DNA of 64,000 nt, taken from NCBI RefSeq assembly GCF_030512175.1, contig NZ_JAULBL010000001.1:1092510-1156509 (forward strand), read 5' to 3'. The position numbers and the translations under genes were made by a program. Source of the stretch: Paeniglutamicibacter sulfureus (GTDB lineage Bacteria > Actinomycetota > Actinomycetes > Actinomycetales > Micrococcaceae). Positions 8,516 through 17,407 of the stretch are shown one piece after another. How positions within the stretch are numbered: the first letter of the stretch is position 1; every line of letters begins with the position of its first letter. The notes beneath the pieces were generated by a model, which was not told where the DNA came from, did not search any database, and saw nothing but the letters and a program-made list of their open reading frames with translations.

Positions 8516-9772
8516 GTGCGGAAAAAGATGTCTCCCAAAGATCCGAAATCAGCCAACAAGGTCGAATCGCCACCACGCGGCGCAGCCGATCCTTCCGTCG
8601 TAAGCATCGATGAGCTTCGAATTCGCCGCGAACTACCTCGCGTCCTCCCCGCTTTCGATCAATGGTGCTCGGAACGTCGATTCGATATCCGCGGTTCGGA
8701 TCTCCGCGCGAAAATCGTTGCTTTTCTGGAGCACTATGCGCGCGTAAACAGCAGTCGCGAAATCACCTTCCTGAATCTCCCGGCCTTCGCTGCGACGCTC
8801 GATGACCTGATGTTTGGCAAGAAAACCAACGACTTCCTGGAAACGACACACGTCCTGGGGGCCTACCTTGAGTTTCTAGGCACCACGGGAACATGGAGTG
8901 GCACCCATGAGGAATTTCAACGCCTCGAATCTTTTTTCAAATGCTTCGATTTTCCCCGGTTCGAGCCGGAATATTCCGCCATTCCCGAACTTCAAAGCGT
9001 GATGATCAGTGTTCCGAAACTTTCCCACGAAGAAGTCCATGAAGGGATCGCGGCGTTGGCCCTGACCCGCCGGTTGCTGTCGTTTTTGCGTTGGTTCGGC
9101 ACGAAGCGCGAAATCACTAGCTCGAAGATCTTGAACCGCAAACATGTACAAGAGGCGGCCGCCGCACTCGAAGTACCAGCCGTTTACGACGGCTCGCCGA
9201 CACCCGTCGGCGGACCGTCGAAGAACGGTCCGGTCCGGTTCAAGTCCGCCAAGAATGTGGCTCGCCTGAACTTGTACTGGGATGCGTCGGTGGCTGCCGG
9301 ACTCGTGGAATTGAGCGCCACCCGCGCCTACCCAAGCAAGAAGGCCATCGGCTTGCTTGAAGATCCCTCCGCCAATCTCATCAACGTGGTCCGTAGCGTG
9401 GCGCAGCAAATGTACCGTGCAGTGTCGGTGGAGGTAGAAGGACTCCGCCGAGTTCCGGAGATGGGTTACCTAACCCGTTATTTCTTGCTGGAGGCGGCCG
9501 TCGAGCCGATCAGCGTCGAAGTCCTCAAGCACCCGGTCCGGGGCTTGAGCGACTTCGATCCGCGCGGAACCCCGGACACCATTGAAGTAGCTTGGCATTA
9601 CCTGGAACGGTTGCATGCGGAAGGACTCGTGACCATCAACGCACGGCTTTCCATCCCGCCGGTCTTGTGCAAGCCGCTGGTCCTGGAACTCGCGGATGCT
9701 TCCGAGGTCGCGTACACGTTCTTGGATCCCAACGACGAGGTTCCCAGCTTCACCGGTCGTCCGTTGTTGTGA
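8516..9772 (+). CDS. Uncharacterised protein, 418 residues
   Basis: I do not recognise a family. The GTG start at 8516 has a good ribosome site, AAGAGGA at 8502-8508, and codon use matches the neighbours, so it is a real gene. The product has no signal peptide or membrane segment. A basic, disordered start (~1-25) is followed by a largely alpha-helical body rich in Leu, Arg and Glu. Segments near residues 190-300 (RRLLSFLRWFGTKREIT, then RLNLYWDASVAAGLVELS) read like winged-helix or mixed alpha/beta units, and residues 355-390 resemble another small helical domain. It follows the exonuclease-BRCT gene by 109 bases in the same direction and may be co-transcribed. Confidence 0.75.
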   Translation: MRKKMSPKDPKSANKVESPPRGAADPSVVSIDELRIRRELPRVLPAFDQWCSERRFDIRGSDLRAKIVAFLEHYARVNSSREITFLNLPAFAATLDDLMFGKKTNDFLETTHVLGAYLEFLGTTGTWSGTHEEFQRLESFFKCFDFPRFEPEYSAIPELQSVMISVPKLSHEEVHEGIAALALTRRLLSFLRWFGTKREITSSKILNRKHVQEAAAALEVPAVYDGSPTPVGGPSKNGPVRFKSAKNVARLNLYWDASVAAGLVELSATRAYPSKKAIGLLEDPSANLINVVRSVAQQMYRAVSVEVEGLRRVPEMGYLTRYFLLEAAVEPISVEVLKHPVRGLSDFDPRGTPDTIEVAWHYLERLHAEGLVTINARLSIPPVLCKPLVLELADASEVAYTFLDPNDEVPSFTGRPLL

Positions 9773-9906
9773 ACCTAGCGACTCCGGGAACGAATACTCG
9801 AATATTTAGGGACTCGGCTGGCGGCCCCGTTGTCCGGCGTTCCCCGTGATATCTTCTCCTACTTCGACGCGTTGAGTGGAGCACCCGCATACGCGGGATG
9901 CGGCGC

Positions 9907-10476
9907 CTACTGGATGAGAGGGGTTCCCAGCGTTTCCCCGTTGACGCTGCGCACCATCCACAGGCCAGCAACGTTGTCCGTCAGCGATACGGATCCATTG
10001 AGAATGCTGTCGAATTGGTTTCCGGCGAGCGCGGAAAGGGTGTAGCGGATGATCGTTCCGTGGCACACCACCGCAACGTTCTTCTCCGGGAAGTCCGCGG
10101 CGATCAGCTCGATGGCGGCAAGGCCGCGAGCCACCACTGAGTCCAAGTTCTCTATTCCGCCGCCGACCTTGTTGGGCCAGAGCTTCTCCCATTCACCGTC
10201 CTGCATGCCTTCGGCCTGACCGTAATCTCGCTCAATGAGTTCGTCGTAGCTGCGTCCCAACTCTATCCCCAGACCACTTGCAATGATTTCCGCAGTTTCG
10301 CGCGCCCGGGACAGCGGGGAACTGACAATCGCATCCCAGGAGCCTGCGCCAAGCACCGCCACGGCGTCGCGGGCCTGCTGGCGTCCGACCTCGTTGAGAG
10401 GGATGTCGCTGGAACCCTGCAGGCGGCCTTCGGCGTTCCAATCGGTTTGCCCATGGCGAATGAATCCTAGTTTCAT
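9907..10476 (-). CDS. Histidine phosphatase family protein (phosphoglycerate mutase-like)
   Basis: The 189-residue protein begins with FIRHGQTDWN (residues 5-14), the catalytic RHG motif that carries the phosphohistidine. It also has the partner Arg near SSPLSRARETAE (~60), a central acid-base Glu (ERDYGQAEG, ~95) and the second catalytic His in VVCHGTIIR (~150). It belongs to the small CobC/GpmB-like branch that removes phosphate from small metabolites. The specific substrate cannot be told. It is transcribed alone, with GGAG just ahead of the ATG. Confidence 0.9.
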   Translation of the reverse strand: MKLGFIRHGQTDWNAEGRLQGSSDIPLNEVGRQQARDAVAVLGAGSWDAIVSSPLSRARETAEIIASGLGIELGRSYDELIERDYGQAEGMQDGEWEKLWPNKVGGGIENLDSVVARGLAAIELIAADFPEKNVAVVCHGTIIRYTLSALAGNQFDSILNGSVSLTDNVAGLWMVRSVNGETLGTPLIQ

Positions 10477-10641
10477 GTCTCCATTCTCGCGCTTCCGCGC
10501 CCCGACTGCCTACCACCGACACTCGTCGGGGAAGTTCAGCTGCCAATGCAGATGCGTAAATTCAGTGGCTTCGTCTTTCCCGGCCCCCTGTCCAAAGGAA
10601 GTGCTTCCATGCGATCCTCTAAGGGTTGAGGGGTGGGACAT

Positions 10642-11802
10642 ATGGCAGTTCATCGGCTGGAGGCCGCGCTTGCTGCATTCGAGGATCCGGCGGCCAAGGC
10701 CCGATCGCTTATGCCGCTGCATCGGGCGTGGTCCAACACGGAGATCATCCCCGCACCGGTGCGTCCAGTGGTGGCCCGCTCCTGGCAGCGACAGTTGCTG
10801 AAGAACCCGGCCATCCGGCCGCTGGGCACCGAGGACATCGTCGACCGCAGGGAACGTGCAGCCGTGCTTTCCGGCTTGGTTCCCCTGCTTGAGGACCGCT
10901 TGTTGCAACTTGCCGCCGATGCGGGCAACGAACTGGTCATCAGCGACGACGAGGGCTATGTCCTGTGGGTTGCCGGGCCGTCCCCCATTCGGCGGCGCAG
11001 TGAGGGCATCGGATTCATTGCCGGGGCGCGATGGCGGGAAACCGATGTCGGCACCAACGGGCTGGGCGCCGCCATGGCCGAACGCACCGCGGTGCAGATC
11101 TTCGGCCCGGAACACGCCCGCGAGGAACAACATACCTGGGTGTGCACCAGTGCCCCGATCATCGAGGAACGCACCGGACAGGTGCTTGGCGCCATCACGC
11201 TCTCCGGGTCCTACCGCACCGCGCACCCGCATACCCTTGCGTTGGTCAGCGCCACGGCGCGGGAGGCCGCCGGCCTGCTGTCCGAACGGCACCACCGCGA
11301 GCTTCATCTGCTGGCTGCTTCGGTTCCGTCCCCGGTCGGACGCCATGTGCTGGTCGATGCGCAGGGCTGGGTGGCGCATTCGGCGGGCTTCGGTGTGGGG
11401 GACCGCCTGCGGCTGCCCGGCGCACTGTCCCCCGGCGGCGCCTGGCTGCCCGAGCTCGGGGCGGTCGTGGCCGAAGAGGTCCCCGGGGGTTGGCTGCTGC
11501 ACGGCGTCAACCGCGCGTCGGACGTCCGGCTGGAACTCGCCCTTGCCCCGGTGCCGGTTGCCGTCGTTGTCCAGGACGGGCAACGAACCGAGATCCGCCT
11601 CAGCGAGCGGCACGGCGAGATCCTGGCGCTGCTGGTGGCCAACCCGGCCGGCCTGGACGCCCACGGCCTCATGGAGCGGCTTCCCGGCATCACCACCACC
11701 GTCACGGTGCGCGCCGAGCTCTCCCGGCTGCGCACCAGACTCGGCGGGCTGATCGAATCCCGGCCCTACCGCCTGGGCCTGCCGGCGGCCTTCCGCCCCT
11801 GA
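10642..11802 (+). CDS. GAF-domain transcriptional regulator (AcoR-like N-terminus, no AAA+ domain)
   Basis: The product (386 residues from ATG 10642; an in-frame GTG lies at 10633) carries an AcoR-type GAF sensor, seen in the WRETDVGTNGLGAAM segment (~residues 135-150) and the following FGPEHAREEQHTWVCTSAP stretch. The C-terminal ~100 residues (from EIRLSERHGEIL) look like the helical DNA-binding domain typical of actinobacterial GAF regulators, which replaces the sigma-54 activator domain. Such proteins commonly control an adjacent oxidoreductase. Here the next gene, in the same direction 97 bases downstream, is a flavin monooxygenase with palindromic and direct repeats before it, a likely target. 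Effector unknown. Confidence 0.85.
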   Translation: MAVHRLEAALAAFEDPAAKARSLMPLHRAWSNTEIIPAPVRPVVARSWQRQLLKNPAIRPLGTEDIVDRRERAAVLSGLVPLLEDRLLQLAADAGNELVISDDEGYVLWVAGPSPIRRRSEGIGFIAGARWRETDVGTNGLGAAMAERTAVQIFGPEHAREEQHTWVCTSAPIIEERTGQVLGAITLSGSYRTAHPHTLALVSATAREAAGLLSERHHRELHLLAASVPSPVGRHVLVDAQGWVAHSAGFGVGDRLRLPGALSPGGAWLPELGAVVAEEVPGGWLLHGVNRASDVRLELALAPVPVAVVVQDGQRTEIRLSERHGEILALLVANPAGLDAHGLMERLPGITTTVTVRAELSRLRTRLGGLIESRPYRLGLPAAFRP

Positions 11803-11815
11803 GGCGGAGCGGGCG

Positions 11816-11860
11816 TTGCAACCTCTTGCAACCCTCGCGGCACTATGACGCAGCTCATAG
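11816..11860 (+). promoter_or_regulatory. Operator-like repeats before the flavin monooxygenase gene
   Basis: Two copies of TTGCAACC (11816-11823 and 11826-11833) are spaced one helical turn apart. Just downstream is a perfect palindrome with arms CTATGA (11843-11848) and TCATAG (11855-11860). The position, 40-80 bases before the start codon and right after the GAF regulator gene, suits regulator binding. Confidence 0.5.
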
Positions 11861-11899
11861 CATCGTCTCCATCGCAACATGCTTTCGAAGGAGACGGAC

Positions 11900-13690
11900 A
11901 TGACCGAAGAGAATGCCAGCACCGCGGCCGGGCAATGGCTCCGCGAGCTGGAACGCGCACTGGAAGCGGGCAACACCGAGGCGGCGGCAGCCCTCTTCGG
12001 CGGGGAATCCTACTGGCGGGACCTGTCGGCGCTGACCTGGAACCTGCACACCTCCGAGGGCCGCGGGGAAATCAAGGACATGCTGGACGGGGTCGGGCCC
12101 GACGCCTGGCCGCGGGACCTCTCCCTGGTCTCGGCCACCGAGGGCGACGGCGTGATCGAGGCCTGGTACACCTTCACCAACAAATCCATCGACGGCAAGG
12201 GGCTGCTGCGGCTGCGCGACGGCAAGTGCTGGACGCTGCTGTCCACCGCCCAGGGCCTGCGCGAGTTTCCCGAACCGGCGGGGTCGCTGCGCGAACGCGG
12301 GGCCGACCACGGGTCCGAGATGACATCGGAGAACTGGCTGGATCGGCGCAACCGGCACACGGCGGAATTCGGCATCACCGAACAGCCGTACGTGCTGGTC
12401 ATCGGCGGCGGGCAGGGCGGCATCGGGCTCGGCGCCCGGCTCAAGCGCCTGGGCGTCCCCGCCCTGGTCATCGACAAGCACCCGCGCCCGGGCGACCAGT
12501 GGCGCTCGCGCTACCACTCGCTGGCCCTGCACGACCCGGTCTGGTACGACCACATGCCCTACATCCCCTTCCCCGACCACTGGCCGGTGTTCACCCCCAA
12601 GGACAAGATGGGCGACTGGCTGGAAAGCTACACCCGGCTGATGGAGCTGGACTACTGGTCCAACACCGAGGCCACCTCCGCCGTCCACGATCCTGACACC
12701 GGGGCATGGACCGTCCAGGTGATCCGCGAGGGCCGGAAGCACACCTTGAGCCCCGCACACGTGGTGATCGCCACCGGCATGTCGGGGATCCCGAACATCC
12801 CCTTCTTCGAAGGCCAGGACGTCTTCGGCGGGGAACAGAACCACTCCTCGACCCACCCGGGCGGCGAGGCCTACCGGGGCAAAAACGTGGTGGTCGTCGG
12901 CGCCAACAACTCCGCCCACGACATCTGCGCGGACCTCTATCAAAACGGCGCCAAGCCCGTCATGGTGCAACGCTCCAGCACCCACATCGTGCGCTCGGAG
13001 TCGCTGATGAACACCGTGCTCGGGCCGTTGTACTCCGAGGAGGCGCTGGCAAACGGCATCGACCACGAGACCGCGGACCTGATCTTCGCCTCCATCCCCT
13101 ACAAGGTGCTGCCCGAATTCCACCGCCCGGCGTTCGAGAAGATCCGCGCGGACGATGCGGATTTCTACCAGGGGCTCGCCGATGCAGGCTTCGACCTGGA
13201 CTTCGGCGACGACGATTCCGGGTTGTTCCTGAAGTACCTGCGCCGCGGCTCGGGCTACTACATCAACATCGGCGCCTCCGAACTGGTGGCCGACGGGTCG
13301 ATCGCCCTGGCCCACGGAGACGTGGCGCATTTGACCGAGGACTCGGTGGTGCTCACCAACGGCACGGTGCTGCCGGCCGACGCGGTGGTCTATGCCACCG
13401 GCTACGGCTCCATGAACGGCTGGGCGGCCAGGCTCATCTCCCAGGACGTGGCCGATGCGGTGGGCAAGTGCTGGGGCCTGGGCTCGGACACCACCAAGGA
13501 CCCGGGTCCGTGGCAGGGCGAGCTGCGCAACATGTGGAAGCCGACCCGCCAGGAAAACCTGTGGTTCCACGGCGGGAACCTGCACCAGTCGAGGCACTAC
13601 TCCAAGTACCTGGCGCTGCAGCTCAAGGCACGCTTCGAGGGCATCGACACCCCCGTCTACGCGCTGGCCGAGACTCACCACAGCTCCTGA
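11900..13690 (+). CDS. Flavin-containing monooxygenase-like NAD(P)/FAD oxidoreductase with NTF2-like N-terminus
   Basis: The 596-residue enzyme has a ~130-residue N-terminal domain resembling SnoaL/NTF2-like folds, then a class B flavoprotein monooxygenase core. Visible are the FAD fingerprint VLVIGGGQGGIGLGARL (~residue 160), the NADPH fingerprint VVVVGANNSAHDICADL (~330) and the ATG motif DAVVYATGYGS (~490). Such enzymes insert one oxygen atom into a carbonyl, amine or sulfide using NADPH. ATG 11900 is chosen because AAGGAGA lies five bases upstream. It probably forms a regulatory pair with the GAF regulator before it and ends at a strong hairpin. Substrate unknown; a Baeyer-Villiger-like or YUCCA-like reaction is possible. 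Confidence 0.88.
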   Translation: MTEENASTAAGQWLRELERALEAGNTEAAAALFGGESYWRDLSALTWNLHTSEGRGEIKDMLDGVGPDAWPRDLSLVSATEGDGVIEAWYTFTNKSIDGKGLLRLRDGKCWTLLSTAQGLREFPEPAGSLRERGADHGSEMTSENWLDRRNRHTAEFGITEQPYVLVIGGGQGGIGLGARLKRLGVPALVIDKHPRPGDQWRSRYHSLALHDPVWYDHMPYIPFPDHWPVFTPKDKMGDWLESYTRLMELDYWSNTEATSAVHDPDTGAWTVQVIREGRKHTLSPAHVVIATGMSGIPNIPFFEGQDVFGGEQNHSSTHPGGEAYRGKNVVVVGANNSAHDICADLYQNGAKPVMVQRSSTHIVRSESLMNTVLGPLYSEEALANGIDHETADLIFASIPYKVLPEFHRPAFEKIRADDADFYQGLADAGFDLDFGDDDSGLFLKYLRRGSGYYINIGASELVADGSIALAHGDVAHLTEDSVVLTNGTVLPADAVVYATGYGSMNGWAARLISQDVADAVGKCWGLGSDTTKDPGPWQGELRNMWKPTRQENLWFHGGNLHQSRHYSKYLALQLKARFEGIDTPVYALAETHHSS

Positions 13691-13703
13691 TCCGGCGCCA
13701 GGG

Positions 13704-13740
13704 TGCCCCGCCGACCCCGGATTGTCGGGGCCGCGGGGCA
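13704..13740 (+). terminator. Two-tier hairpin after the flavin monooxygenase
   Basis: TGCCCCGC pairs with GCGGGGCA and, inside, CCCCG with CGGGG. It starts 13 bases after the monooxygenase stop and lacks a U run. Its presence argues that the next gene starts at GTG 13751, not at the in-frame ATG 13703 inside the hairpin. Confidence 0.55.
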
Positions 13741-13750
13741 CAATGGTGGT

Positions 13751-16213
13751 GTGAGTCCCACCCACCACGATCCGGACCAACCCCAGCTGCCGCTTGATGG
13801 GGCATCGACCCGGCCTCCGGCACCGGCAGACACCCGCGCCCCCGCCGATGCCCCTGCCAACACCGGCTCCGTCCAACGCGAGCTTGAGGCGCTGCGCATT
13901 GACAACTTGCGGCTGCGCAAGCTCTTGTCCCTGGGCACTGCCGAGGCACGGGCCGCGGCACCCTCCCAGGCCGAGCTCGCGCTGCGCCCCTCGGGCCCGG
14001 TGACCGCCAGCTCCCCGGAGGCCGAGAAGATCCGGCTCTACATGGACCTGTTTCGCGCCCGCACCGATGTCTTTGCGCTGCGCTGGGAAAACGCGGCGGA
14101 GGGAAAGTCCGGCTGGGTGCCGGCGGTTCCCGGGGGCTGGCGCAAATGGATGGACCGGGACAATACGAACTACACCAGGCTCACCCCGGCCGAGGTCGAG
14201 GCCCACCTGCGGGGCACCCAGCACATCGGGCTCTACCCGTTGACGGCGCGGGACAGCTGCTACTTTGTGGCCGCGGACTTCGATGGGGACGCCGCGATGC
14301 TCGATGCGCTGGCCTACCTCAAGGCCGCGCGCTACCGCGGCATCCCCGCCGCCCTGGAGGTCTCCCAGTCCGGGCGCGGGGCGCACGTGTGGATTTTCTT
14401 CGCGCAGGAGGTCTCTGCCGAGTCCGCGCGCTCCCTGGCCAGCTCGCTGCTGCACGAGGCCATGGGCATCAGGGGCTCGATGTCGTTGCGCAGCTACGAC
14501 CGGCTTTTCCCCTCCCAGGACCGGCACACCGGCAAGGGCATGGGCAACCTGATCGCCGCCCCGTTGTCCGGCAGGCGCCGCAAGCACGGCACCACGCTCT
14601 TTCTGGACACCTCGACCCTGGAGCCCTACGAGGACCAATGGGCGTACCTCTCGGGCCTCGGGCGGGTGAGCCCCGGGGAACTGAAATCGCTGCTGCGGTT
14701 GCTGCCGGCACCGGTCACCGGGCGCAAGACCCGCCTGGAGGTCCCGGCCTCCTCCAAGATCTCCCCGCGACCCGCCCCGATCGTCAATGCCTCGATCGCT
14801 GCACGCATCACCCTGCGCGCCACGGACCTGGGCCCGGCCATGGTCACCGCGCTGAAGCACGCCGCGGCCCTGCCCAACCCCGACTTCTACGAGCGGCAGC
14901 GCCAGCGGCGCTCCACCTGGGGCATCCCGCGCTTCCTCACCAGCTACGACGAAACCCTCGAGGGCGACCTTATCCTGCCCCGCGGGTTGCTGCCCCGGCT
15001 GGAGGAACTCGTTCAAACCGCCGGCAGCAAGCTCAGGCTCACCGACCACCGGGTCGTAGGGGAAGCAGCAGACTTCGCCTTCACCGCGACGTTGCATCCC
15101 GAGCAGCAGCGGGCGTTCAATGCGCTGGCGGCCCGCACCCACGCGGTGCTGGTCGCCGCGCCGGGCAGCGGCAAGACCGTCATGGCCTGTGCGCTGATCG
15201 CGGCCAAGTCCGTCTCCACGCTGGTGCTGGTGGACCGCAAGGCGCTGGCGGACCAATGGCGCGGCGAGATCCTGACCTTCCTCGGCGAGAAATCCGGCCA
15301 GATCGGCGGCGGGAAGTCCAAGACCACCGGCCGCATCGACGTGGCGCTGCTGCCCACGCTGGCCCGGCGCAAGAATGTTGCGGAGCTGACCGCCGGCTAC
15401 GGGTTCGTGGTGGTCGATGAATGCCACCACGTGCCTGCGGCCGCCTTCAGCCAGGTCATGAACCAGGTCTCGGCCCGTTCCTGGCTCGGGCTCACCGCCA
15501 CCCCGTACCGACGCGACGGGCTGGAGGAGCTGATCTTCCACCAGCTAGGCACCTTCACCCACGAGTTCGCCACGGCCCGCCACGGCGAACTGCCGCAAAG
15601 CGCCGCCGAGTTCCCCGCTCCCGCCCTGCAGCTGCGCCTCCACGACACGGCGTTCGACTACGACGGGGACATCGACCCGAGCGAGCCGGGCGGGATCACC
15701 CGGATCTACAAGATCCTCATCGAGGACCGAAACCGCCTGGCCCAGGTCGCCGGCGACGTCATCGAGGCGCACGGAAAGGGCCGGCAAATCCTGGTGCTCT
15801 CGACCTGGAAGCGGCATCTGCAGCTGATTGCCGAGGAGTTGCGCGGCGTCGGGCTCGACCCGATCGAGCTCACGGGATCGCTGAAGACCTCCGAGCGGCG
15901 GGCCGCAATGGAGCGGATCAACTCCACCCCCGAGGACGAAGCGCTGCTGGTCCTGGGCACCGGGTCGTTGATCGGCGAGGGCTTCGACTGCCCGCGCCTG
16001 GACACGCTCTTCCTGGCCGCACCCGTTTCCTTCAAGGGACGGCTCGTCCAGTACGCCGGCCGGGTCACCCGGCCACACCCGGGCAAGGCCACCGCCGTGG
16101 TGCACGACTACGTCGATGTGCTCACCCCGGTGATCGCCCGCGCCTACGACAAGCGCGCCGGCGGGTACCGGGACCTGGGGTTCGCGACCGAGTCCAAGAA
16201 CCGCTTGCCTTAA
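13751..16213 (+). CDS. TOTE-type archaeo-eukaryotic primase fused to SF2 helicase
   Basis: About 820 residues in three parts. A short coiled coil (~35-60, VQRELEALRIDNLRLRKLL) comes first. An AEP primase domain (~90-320) follows, with the catalytic acidic pair in VAADFDGD and the GRGAHVWIFF histidine motif. Last is an SF2 DEAD/ResIII helicase (~420-790) with Walker A APGSGKT, DECH box VVDECHH, motif III LTATPYR and motif VI QYAGRVTR. This order is that of the primase-helicase of TOTE conflict systems, proposed to act on invading nucleic acid. No nuclease is fused or adjacent, which is unusual if it is defensive; a repair role is possible. GTG 13751 is favoured because the upstream ATG lies in a terminator hairpin. 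Confidence 0.85.
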   Translation: MSPTHHDPDQPQLPLDGASTRPPAPADTRAPADAPANTGSVQRELEALRIDNLRLRKLLSLGTAEARAAAPSQAELALRPSGPVTASSPEAEKIRLYMDLFRARTDVFALRWENAAEGKSGWVPAVPGGWRKWMDRDNTNYTRLTPAEVEAHLRGTQHIGLYPLTARDSCYFVAADFDGDAAMLDALAYLKAARYRGIPAALEVSQSGRGAHVWIFFAQEVSAESARSLASSLLHEAMGIRGSMSLRSYDRLFPSQDRHTGKGMGNLIAAPLSGRRRKHGTTLFLDTSTLEPYEDQWAYLSGLGRVSPGELKSLLRLLPAPVTGRKTRLEVPASSKISPRPAPIVNASIAARITLRATDLGPAMVTALKHAAALPNPDFYERQRQRRSTWGIPRFLTSYDETLEGDLILPRGLLPRLEELVQTAGSKLRLTDHRVVGEAADFAFTATLHPEQQRAFNALAARTHAVLVAAPGSGKTVMACALIAAKSVSTLVLVDRKALADQWRGEILTFLGEKSGQIGGGKSKTTGRIDVALLPTLARRKNVAELTAGYGFVVVDECHHVPAAAFSQVMNQVSARSWLGLTATPYRRDGLEELIFHQLGTFTHEFATARHGELPQSAAEFPAPALQLRLHDTAFDYDGDIDPSEPGGITRIYKILIEDRNRLAQVAGDVIEAHGKGRQILVLSTWKRHLQLIAEELRGVGLDPIELTGSLKTSERRAAMERINSTPEDEALLVLGTGSLIGEGFDCPRLDTLFLAAPVSFKGRLVQYAGRVTRPHPGKATAVVHDYVDVLTPVIARAYDKRAGGYRDLGFATESKNRLP

Positions 16214-16217
16214 AGCA

Positions 16218-16262
16218 CCGTTGGCGGTTGTCGCGGGGCGAACCCCGGACAACCGCCAACGG
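16218..16262. terminator. Bidirectional terminator
   Basis: A perfect 15-bp inverted repeat (16218-16232 with 16248-16262) lies between the converging primase-helicase and sugar-binding-protein genes. Confidence 0.75.
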
Positions 16263-16281
16263 CTGATTCACGTGCCTGGTA

Positions 16282-17352
16282 CTACTTGATTTGGCCCGGC
16301 AGCCCTTCGTAAGCCACGTTGCCGGTCTTGAGGTTCTCGCTGATCAGCTCGGGCAGCGCCTTAAGGAAGGATTCACGTTCGGTCACCACGTTCTTCATGG
16401 CGCCGTCAACATTCTCCTTGGTGATGGCCGGCATGATGTAGACGGGCTTTGCGTTGACTTCCTCGCCCTTGGCCAGCTTGACTGCCACGGCCAGTCCCGC
16501 GGCCATTTCCACCGTTCCGTGCTGCAACGAAGTACCGATGAAGTCACCCTGCTTCACGGCTTTCAGTCCATCCTCGATGCCATCGATGCCCACGATCGGG
16601 ACGCCCTTGATGCCTGCTTCTTTCAATGCCTGCAAGGCTCCGAGCCCCATGTCGTCGTTCTGCGAGATGACGCCGTCGATGTCGTCGCCGAATGCAGAGA
16701 TCCAGTTCTTCATCTTGTTCACGGCCTCGTCGCGCTTCCAGTTGGCGGTGTCTTTCGCCAGCACCTTGACGTCCGGGTACTTGGCCAAGACCGAGTCGAT
16801 GCCCGCGCCGCGGTCGATTTCCCCTGAACCACCCAACGGGCCCTGCAGGATCACGACGTTGCCCTTGCCGCCCAGCTTATCCATCATCATCTGGGCTTCC
16901 TGGGCACCGGCGGCGACATCGTCCGGCTGCACCGACCCGTCAAGGGCATCGTTCTTCAGCGATGCGTTGACATCGACGAAAGGGATGCCTGCTTCCTTGG
17001 CCGCGGCAACCTGCGGCTGCAGCGAGCCGGCCTGAACGGGGTTGACCAGGATCGCGTCGACGCCTTGGTTCACGAACTGGTCAACCTGGGTTGCCTGCGT
17101 ATTGACGTCGAGGTTGGCCGAGTTCCACAGGATCTTCACATCGTTGGCCGCGGCGTATGCATCGATGCCTTCCTTGCCCTGGGTCACGAAGGAGGACATG
17201 TCGTAGACGCTCACGCCCACGGTCAGCTGCTTGTCGGACGAGCCCGCTGCGCCGGCGGCATTCGGGTCGCCTGCTCCGCAACCGGTGAGGACCAGGGAGG
17301 CCACGCCGAGTGCGGCCAGGGAGGTGGTGATTTTCTTGAGAGGACGGATCAT
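16282..17352 (-). CDS. CUT2-type ABC transporter substrate-binding lipoprotein (polyol locus)
   Basis: The 356-residue lipoprotein has a lipobox LTGC at about residue 22 after a basic, hydrophobic leader, then a two-lobe periplasmic-binding fold of the RbsB type (Peripla_BP_4), seen in [23 protein letters not shown] and [17 protein letters not shown]. It should bind a monosaccharide or sugar alcohol outside the membrane and hand it to the permease at 17408. ATG 17352 is chosen because AGGAG lies eight bases before it and the lipoprotein signal follows at once. It is the last gene of a leftward operon dehydrogenase-ATPase-permease-binding protein. Ligand inferred, from the dehydrogenase and xylulokinase, to be a pentitol or hexitol. 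Confidence 0.92.
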   Translation of the reverse strand: MIRPLKKITTSLAALGVASLVLTGCGAGDPNAAGAAGSSDKQLTVGVSVYDMSSFVTQGKEGIDAYAAANDVKILWNSANLDVNTQATQVDQFVNQGVDAILVNPVQAGSLQPQVAAAKEAGIPFVDVNASLKNDALDGSVQPDDVAAGAQEAQMMMDKLGGKGNVVILQGPLGGSGEIDRGAGIDSVLAKYPDVKVLAKDTANWKRDEAVNKMKNWISAFGDDIDGVISQNDDMGLGALQALKEAGIKGVPIVGIDGIEDGLKAVKQGDFIGTSLQHGTVEMAAGLAVAVKLAKGEEVNAKPVYIMPAITKENVDGAMKNVVTERESFLKALPELISENLKTGNVAYEGLPGQIK

Positions 17353-17407
17353 CGTTGACACTCCTGAAAGGGGATTCGAAAGGTGGGAAAAGGTGAAACG
17401 TGGAACG

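Noticed and set aside
11855-15541. Open frame of 1228 codons on the minus strand
   Set aside because: It is the antisense of the flavin monooxygenase and primase-helicase; high GC third positions remove stops. No domain is readable.
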